From the NCBI GenBank assembly GCA_026993275.1, contig JALWUB010000019.1, positions 1-9,460 on the forward strand: DNA of 9,460 nt. Direction: 5' to 3'. A program made the translations under genes and the position numbers. This DNA is from Robiginitomaculum sp. GTDB taxonomy: Bacteria > Pseudomonadota > Alphaproteobacteria > Caulobacterales > Maricaulaceae. Under the pieces are notes generated by a model. The model was not told where the DNA came from and did not search any database. It saw only the letters and a list, made by a program, of their open reading frames with translations. The first letter of the stretch is position 1; each line of letters starts with the position of its first letter. Below are positions 6,183-9,460 of this stretch, piece by piece.

Positions 6183-7139
6183 TCAATCCAGGCAGTGTTG
6201 TGCGCCGGGCCGGGCGACGGAAAACCCGGCCTTGCGGATGGCCGCAGAGGCCGCGCTGTGGCGGTCATGCGCCGGGTTGGTGTGATTGAGGTGAATGAAA
6301 TGCACCTTTGCCCGCTCTGCCCGCGGCAAGGCCGCCAGCCGCGCCATGGTTCGCGTGATAGAGGGGTGCGGGATTTTCGACATGTCCCGGCCCGGCAGCT
6401 CGTCCCCGCTATAGAAGGTGCCATCGAGAAACAGGAGATCGTTGGCGGCAATCACATCTTCAATATGCGTGCCCATGGCGTCCCACTGCTGCCAGGAATC
6501 GATATCGGGCAGATAAATCACGCTCTTGCCCGGCCCGGCAATGCGAAACCCGGCGGTTTCGGAAAACTCGTCCCGGTGCGGCACCAGAAAGGGTGTCACC
6601 CGCAGCGCCTTGCCCAGTTGCACAGCCCGGCCTGCCTGCAAGGGCTGAAGCGCGATATTGCGCAAGCGCACAAGCTGGCTCCAGGGGCCATTTGCCTGCA
6701 AAAAGGCCGCCATCTTCGGCATGGCATAAACGGGCAGATCCCTCGCCCCCATGGCCTCACGGCCAAATTGCGCCAGGCCAAGATAATGGCCGATATGGGC
6801 ATGGGTGAGAAACACGCCGTCCAGACGGTAACCGGTCCCGCCAAGCCAGTGATCAAGCCTGTAAAGCTGGGTCTTGATGCCCGGCGTTGCATCAAGCAGA
6901 TAGCGTGCGCCGCTGCGCCCATCCACCAGGGCAATGGCCGTGGCCAGCCGTGCCTGCGCCGGGTCATGCCAGGCCGGGTCGCTGTCCACGCCAATCTGCG
7001 GCTTGCCTGCATCTTGCGCCGTGCCGAGCACATAAAGCGCAACGGTGCACCTGCTGGGTGCAGCGGCCTGGGCCGCACTCCCCCAGACTGCCATAAAAAA
7101 CAGGATTTTCAGTATTTTTCCCAAAGAAATTTGAGCCAT
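6183..7139 (-). CDS. Secreted PqqB-like metallo-beta-lactamase-fold hydrolase
   Basis: A 318-residue protein beginning with a Sec-type signal peptide (charged start, hydrophobic core ILKILFFMAVWG, likely cleavage after AQA at residue 25), so it should be periplasmic. The MBL fold is shown by THAHIGH (112-118, giving His113, His115 and His118), PHRDE (His188), LPDID (Asp212, Asp214), LDGTFYS (Asp239), IPHPS (His258) and FIHLNHTNP (His283, His286). The opening YVLGTAQDAGKPQIG resembles the start of PqqB, but no other pqq genes are in view, so it is not called PqqB. The classical HxHxDH aspartate is Gly117; I recall this as common in the subfamily. I chose the ATG at 7139, not the upstream one at 7202, because AGAGGGG precedes it and the signal peptide begins there. 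The gene is convergent with the beta-hydroxylase gene, 35 nt away. Confidence 0.85.
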   Translation of the reverse strand: MAQISLGKILKILFFMAVWGSAAQAAAPSRCTVALYVLGTAQDAGKPQIGVDSDPAWHDPAQARLATAIALVDGRSGARYLLDATPGIKTQLYRLDHWLGGTGYRLDGVFLTHAHIGHYLGLAQFGREAMGARDLPVYAMPKMAAFLQANGPWSQLVRLRNIALQPLQAGRAVQLGKALRVTPFLVPHRDEFSETAGFRIAGPGKSVIYLPDIDSWQQWDAMGTHIEDVIAANDLLFLDGTFYSGDELPGRDMSKIPHPSITRTMARLAALPRAERAKVHFIHLNHTNPAHDRHSAASAAIRKAGFSVARPGAQHCLD

Positions 7140-7439
7140 CAATCCGCCCCTCTTGCACGCTATATGGCCATGACAGTGCCCTTCGCGCATGTAAAATACC
7201 ATTGCAATTTGCTCAAACTGCTTTATGAGCGTCCTCGGATTACGTTATTGCTCCTTCTGAGGACCCGACTTTGGAATTTATTACAGAGCCTTTCCAAGGC
7301 AAAACTGGTCGCTGTGCGATTTCCCTGTCTGTTTCTAAAGCTCACAACACCTTCACATACGGACTATTACGAACTCCTGTTTTTTCCGGAAATTGTTCCG
7401 GGAATTTGGTGCAGTACAGATATTAAAGGAAACTGACAC
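7140..7439. other. 300-nt noncoding divergent region before the cold shock gene
   Basis: No credible gene is seen. The region is AT-richer than its surroundings and should hold the promoters of the MBL gene (minus) and of the cold shock gene (plus), with a long leader for the latter. I could not pick a convincing -35/-10 pair on either strand. It contains the palindrome ATTGCAAT (7201-7208), a small hairpin GCCTT-TCC-AAGGC (7288-7300) and the stronger hairpin at 7383-7404. The MBL ribosome binding site is at its left edge and AAAGGA (7425-7430) at its right edge. Confidence 0.6.
7383..7404 (+). promoter_or_regulatory. Hairpin in the cold shock gene leader
   Basis: CCGGAA (7386-7391) and TTCCGG (7396-7401) pair around the loop ATTG. 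A U-G wobble and two A-U pairs extend the stem to 9 bp. It ends 20 nt before the AAAGGA site of the cold shock gene. A T tract precedes rather than follows it, so it is not a normal terminator; a leader element affecting mRNA stability or translation is more likely. Confidence 0.5.
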
Positions 7440-7646
7440 ATGGCTACTGGTACAGTAAAATGGTTTAACGCCACCAAGGGTTACGGCTTTATCGCCCCGG
7501 AAGATGGCGGCAAGGACGTTTTCGTCCACATCACCGCTCTTGAAAAGGCTGGCATTTCCGGCCTCAATGACGGCCAGAAGGTCACTTATGAAATCACCAC
7601 CAACCGTGGCAAGCAAGCTGCGGCTGACGTGCAACTGGCTGACTGA
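7440..7646 (+). CDS. CspA-family cold shock / RNA-binding protein
   Basis: A 68-residue single cold-shock-domain protein that binds single-stranded RNA and DNA and melts RNA structure. It begins [20 protein letters not shown], containing RNP1 (KGYGFI, residues 13-18); RNP2 (VFVHI) is at 27-31. The aromatic residues of the nucleic-acid face are present (Trp8, Phe9, Tyr15, Phe17, Phe28, His30). The length is that of classical CspA paralogues, without the second domain seen in some alphaproteobacterial cold shock proteins. The ribosome binding site AAAGGA is 9 nt before the ATG. The long upstream leader with a hairpin is consistent with post-transcriptional control, as known for cspA genes. Which paralogue it is, and whether it is cold-induced, cannot be told. 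Confidence 0.95.
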   Translation: MATGTVKWFNATKGYGFIAPEDGGKDVFVHITALEKAGISGLNDGQKVTYEITTNRGKQAAADVQLAD

Positions 7647-7657
7647 TTTCTGATCAT

Positions 7658-7677
7658 ATCCGGCCTCACAGCCGGAT
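7658..7677 (+). repeat. Small hairpin downstream of the cold shock gene
   Basis: ATCCGGC and GCCGGAT form a perfect 7-bp stem with loop CTCACA, 11 nt after the stop codon. No T tract follows, so it may be a 3' stabilising element or part of a composite termination region with the next hairpin. Confidence 0.45.
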
Positions 7678-7682
7678 GAAGC

Positions 7683-7737
7683 AATGCGCAAATCCCAAAG
7701 CGGCCGCACGAGCGCGCCGTTTTGGGGCTTGCGCATT
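7683..7737. terminator. Long hairpin between convergent genes, probable terminator
   Basis: AATGCGCAA (7683-7691) pairs perfectly with TTGCGCATT (7729-7737). Inside, CCCAAA pairs with TTTGGG (7694-7699 with 7721-7726) and CGGC with GCCG (7701-7704 with 7716-7719). It sits between the stop of the cold shock gene and that of the convergent regulator. On the plus strand the stem runs into TTTT; on the minus strand no T tract follows, so it serves the cold shock gene best. Confidence 0.6.
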
Positions 7738-7748
7738 TTGCGTTGTGC

Positions 7749-8411
7749 TCATGCAGATTTGCGTGCCTGCACCCGGTAGGCGCAGCGGCGCGCGCCATCC
7801 AGCATGTGCTCTGTGCGCGCAACCTCGGCTTCTGCGCCCAGCACCGCCTTGAAGACATTCAGCTCGTTGGCGCACAATCGCGTGCACGCGCTGGCGGCGG
7901 CACAAACAGGGCAGTGGTTTTCGATCAAAAGCCAGCCTTCCCCGTCACGCACAACGTCCGCCATATAGCCCTCGTCCTTGCGTAATTGTGCCAGTTTGCG
8001 CACCTTCTCCTCAAGGGTTTTCAGCCCGGCCATGGCCGTCCCGTATGCCTTGGTCTGGGCAGCGCTGTGGCGGTCGATGATGGCGCGCAGGCCCGCTTCG
8101 CCAAATTGCGCCTGCATATGCCCCAGCAGATCAACCGCCAGGTCCTGATGGGCGTCCGGAAACAGGGGCTGCGCCTTTTCTGTCAGTGACCATTGCTTTT
8201 GCGGGCGGCCGCGGCCGGACGGAATGGCCTCGCCGCACACCAGGCCCTCGTCTTGCAAAGCGTAAAGGTGCTGGCGCACCGCCATGGCGGTCACCCCGAA
8301 ACGCTTGGCCAGAACGGCTGCAGACAGCGGCCCCTGGCGTTTGAGTGTGTCGAGGATGGCCCGGCGCGGATCGCGCGGGCGCTTGCTGTCCGGCCGGTCT
8401 TGCTGACTCAT
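7749..8411 (-). CDS. COG2345/SufR-like winged-helix regulator with C-terminal cysteine cluster
   Basis: A 220-residue transcription factor. The N-terminal helix-turn-helix is at about residues 30-58 (LAKRFGVTAMAVRQHLYALQ) and the wing at 63-75 (PSGRGRPQKQWSL). The C-terminal half contains HCPVCAAASACTRLC (Cys167, Cys170, Cys176, Cys180) and a last ARRCAYRV (Cys210), the arrangement of SufR-like proteins that hold an iron-sulfur cluster or metal. No suf genes are in view, so regulation of iron-sulfur assembly is not claimed; a redox, NO or metal sensor is a fair guess. No Shine-Dalgarno precedes the ATG at 8411, and the predicted promoter places the transcript start only about 2 nt upstream, suggesting leaderless translation. 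It is divergent from the VOC gene, its likely target together with itself. Confidence 0.87.
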   Translation of the reverse strand: MSQQDRPDSKRPRDPRRAILDTLKRQGPLSAAVLAKRFGVTAMAVRQHLYALQDEGLVCGEAIPSGRGRPQKQWSLTEKAQPLFPDAHQDLAVDLLGHMQAQFGEAGLRAIIDRHSAAQTKAYGTAMAGLKTLEEKVRKLAQLRKDEGYMADVVRDGEGWLLIENHCPVCAAASACTRLCANELNVFKAVLGAEAEVARTEHMLDGARRCAYRVQARKSA

Positions 8412-8419
8412 GACCGGAT

Positions 8420-8447
8420 TTTATAAAGCACTTGCTTTCTTATTCAA
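8420..8447 (-). promoter_or_regulatory. Promoter of the SufR-like gene with embedded 14-bp inverted repeat
   Basis: On the minus strand TTGAAT (8442-8447) and TATAAA (8420-8425) are spaced by 16 nt. The spacer, extending one base into the -10, is occupied by the inverted repeat AAAGCA-CT-TGCTTT (8425-8438, plus-strand reading). A repressor bound there would block RNA polymerase, the usual arrangement for autoregulation. On the plus strand, TTGCTT (8433-8438) with TATACA (8454-8459) could be a promoter for the VOC gene, at a short 15-nt spacing. Confidence 0.6.
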
Positions 8448-8489
8448 GAGCGTTATACAAAGAAATATCTTTAATTAATGGAGGGCGCC

Positions 8490-8921
8490 ATGACCCGGAT
8501 CGAGCATGCCAACATTGTCGTTGATGAAATTGAACCCACGCTGGCATTCTTGCAGGCGGCGCTGCCGCACTGGCGCGTGCGCGCATCCGGGCATTCGGAA
8601 TGGTATGGAAAACCGCGCAAATGGCTGCATTTTGGCGACGATTATTCCTATATCACGCTCAATGATGATGGCGAAGGCGCACCGCGCGACCTGAAAGGCC
8701 ATGCCCAGGGCCTGGCGCATATCGGCTTTGCCATCACCGGCCTGGATGCGCTGATCGAACGCCTGAAAAAGGCTGGCTACACGCCCAAACAACCTGCGGG
8801 CCGCGCGCCCTTTCGCCGCAATGTCTATTACATCATTCCCTCAGGCCTGGAATTCGAGTTTGTCGAATATCTGAGCGACATTCCCTCAGAGCGCAATGCG
8901 GACCAGCCCCAAACGGCTTGA
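8490..8921 (+). CDS. VOC (glyoxalase/bleomycin-resistance fold) family protein
   Basis: A 143-residue protein of the vicinal oxygen chelate superfamily, with two beta-alpha-beta-beta-beta modules. The first begins MTRIEHANIVV (His6 as likely metal ligand); the second begins GLAHIGFAI (His77) and ends in GLEFEFVEYLSD, where Glu121 or Glu123 is the likely last ligand. Superfamily members include glyoxalase I, ring-cleaving dioxygenases and antibiotic-binding proteins, and the sequence does not settle which this is. I chose the ATG at 8490 because GGAGGG (8480-8485) lies just before it; the in-frame ATG at 8478 would overlap that site. The gene is divergent from the SufR-like regulator, which suggests control by it. 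Confidence 0.85.
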   Translation: MTRIEHANIVVDEIEPTLAFLQAALPHWRVRASGHSEWYGKPRKWLHFGDDYSYITLNDDGEGAPRDLKGHAQGLAHIGFAITGLDALIERLKKAGYTPKQPAGRAPFRRNVYYIIPSGLEFEFVEYLSDIPSERNADQPQTA

Positions 8922-9136
8922 CCCCATCACTATCCCGGCCATCAATGCAGCTGCATGCCTGGGTTTGACTTCACGTTTGGCCCTGTCTGTATTGGCCCTG
9001 GCAGCGAAATTCCGAGTCATGTGTCCCCTGAAAGCGCCATAGGGCAGCCCAATTTTCTATCCAAAGGCACATGTGCCTTACCTGGATTTCCGCCGCCTTT
9101 TGAGCTGCGGTATGTGCAATTGGCCGCGCCGCCCCC
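8922..9136. other. Noncoding stretch between the VOC gene and the rpsF promoter
   Basis: No credible gene is seen on either strand and no clear terminator follows the VOC stop. The stretch holds the 12-bp palindrome ATGCAGCTGCAT (8945-8956), a 9-bp direct repeat TTGGCCCTG (8977-8985 and 8992-9000) and the 16-bp palindrome at 9064-9079. Confidence 0.55.
9064..9079. repeat. Perfect 16-bp palindrome AAGGCACATGTGCCTT
   Basis: Self-complementary over all 16 bases. Flanking ATCCA (9059-9063) and TGGAT (9083-9087) extend the symmetry, with three extra bases on the right. It may be a protein binding site or an RNA hairpin ending the VOC transcript, although no T tract follows. Confidence 0.6.
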
Positions 9137-9164
9137 TTGCCAGCGCAGGCTTTGCTCCTATAGT
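9137..9164 (+). promoter_or_regulatory. Sigma70-type promoter of rpsF
   Basis: TTGCCA (9137-9142) and TATAGT (9159-9164) are each one base from the consensus hexamer, with a 16-nt spacer. The predicted start near 9171 gives a leader of about 124 nt before the rpsF ATG. Confidence 0.7.
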
Positions 9165-9170
9165 GCGCCG

Positions 9171-9269
9171 CCTTGTGGATGCGGTCCTGGGCGCACAAGG
9201 GGCGGACATGGTGTCCGGCCTGCAAACAGGAGCCACCGCGGCTGAGGATCAGACCCTGTCCCTGCCGCG
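9171..9269 (+). promoter_or_regulatory. Structured 5' leader of rpsF (four consecutive hairpins)
   Basis: Four stems follow one another. (1) CCTTGTG (9171-9177) with CACAAGG (9194-9200). (2) GGACA with TGTCC around loop TGG (9204-9216). (3) CCTG with CAGG around CAAA (9219-9230), extended by two G-C pairs past a bulge. (4) CGCGGC (9237-9242) with GCCGCG (9264-9269), carrying an inner stem of about six pairs with one bulge (9246-9261). The last ends 14 nt before the AAGGGA ribosome binding site. S6:S18 protein complexes are known to bind rpsF leaders in several bacteria through a CCG-containing bulge; CCG occurs here more than once, but I cannot confirm the consensus fold. Confidence 0.5.
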
Positions 9270-9294
9270 CCGCACCAGAACAAAAGGGAAGCTT

Positions 9295-9460
9295 ATGCCT
9301 TTATATGAACACGTCCTCATTGCGCGTCAGGACATTTCCGCGCAACAGGTGGATGCCCTGGTCGAGGGCCTGAAGGCCTTCATCGAGGAAAACAATGGCA
9401 AGGTGGGCAAGGTCGAGTACTGGGGCCTGCGCACCATGGCCTATCGCATGAAAAAGAACC
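9295..9460 (+). CDS. rpsF: 30S ribosomal protein S6 (3'-truncated by the window edge)
   Basis: The first 55 residues of S6, a small-subunit protein that binds with S18 to the central domain of 16S rRNA. It begins [20 protein letters not shown], with the family's first beta strand and helix, then [16 protein letters not shown], which contains the conserved YWGLR and the basic RNA-contact stretch. AAGGGA (9284-9289) lies just before the ATG at 9295. rpsR and rplI usually follow in the same operon but would lie beyond the window. The upstream promoter and folded leader suggest autoregulation. Confidence 0.96.
   Translation, partial: MPLYEHVLIARQDISAQQVDALVEGLKAFIEENNGKVGKVEYWGLRTMAYRMKKN

Noticed and set aside
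6173..6193. GCCTGG...CCAGGC as terminator between the convergent oxygenase and MBL genes
   Set aside because: Only a 6-bp stem with a 9-nt loop; the T tract lies before it on the plus strand and no T tract follows on either strand.
6183..7139. Naming the MBL gene pqqB
   Set aside because: Only family-level similarity, a signal peptide, and no pqqA, C, D or E nearby.
6195..7436. 413-residue frame antisense to the MBL gene
   Set aside because: Composition is that of a complementary-strand shadow, and it covers the MBL gene, which has clear motifs, and the cold shock leader.
8955..9245. 96-residue frame upstream of rpsF
   Set aside because: No ribosome binding site and no family features; it crosses the palindrome, the rpsF promoter and the leader hairpins.
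1..9460. Mobile element, phage, CRISPR or tRNA
   Set aside because: No transposase, integrase, terminal inverted repeats, regularly spaced repeats or cloverleaf-like sequence seen on reading both strands.

Overview
The window looks like an ordinary chromosomal stretch from a GC-rich alphaproteobacterium. The clues are the lptF-lptG pair, a typical alphaproteobacterial S6 N-terminus ([13 protein letters not shown]), a 68-residue cold shock protein, and AT-rich islands confined to promoters. I cannot place it below class. No phage, IS element, CRISPR, tRNA or rRNA is visible.

Layout from the left. (1) The 3' part of lptF overlaps lptG by ATGA (1-2131); together they encode the membrane half of the LPS export ABC transporter. 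(2) Reading the other way (2115-3760) is a compact operon: arsR-type repressor, ArsP_1/DUF318-family permease, and an 85-residue thioredoxin-fold protein with a CxxC. A good sigma70-like promoter embedded in AT-rich palindromes (3781-3813) precedes arsR. (3) Divergent from it (3926-6147) is a two-gene unit: an extended SDR of the dihydroflavonol-reductase type and a TPR plus aspartyl/asparaginyl beta-hydroxylase-domain protein. (4) Converging on that (6183-7139) is a secreted PqqB-like metallo-beta-lactamase-fold protein. (5) After about 300 nt of noncoding leader comes a cspA-family gene (7440-7646), followed by a long hairpin that probably separates it from (6) a COG2345/SufR-like regulator with a C-terminal cysteine cluster (7749-8411). 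The regulator is divergent from (7) a small VOC/glyoxalase-fold protein (8490-8921); the 78-nt gap between them holds a 14-bp inverted repeat inside the regulator's promoter. (8) About 370 nt without a gene leads to rpsF (9295 to the window end), with a near-consensus promoter and a 5' leader that folds into four consecutive hairpins.

How it works together: there are two self-contained regulator/target modules (ArsR-permease-thioredoxin; SufR-like regulator/VOC protein), one two-gene oxidoreductase/oxygenase unit of unknown substrate, and housekeeping genes at both ends. I see no convincing unprecedented multi-gene system. The most interesting points are the arsR operator-promoter, the apparently leaderless SufR-like gene with an operator in its promoter spacer, the structured rpsF leader, the SDR/beta-hydroxylase pairing, and lptG being followed by a convergent cassette instead of lptD.
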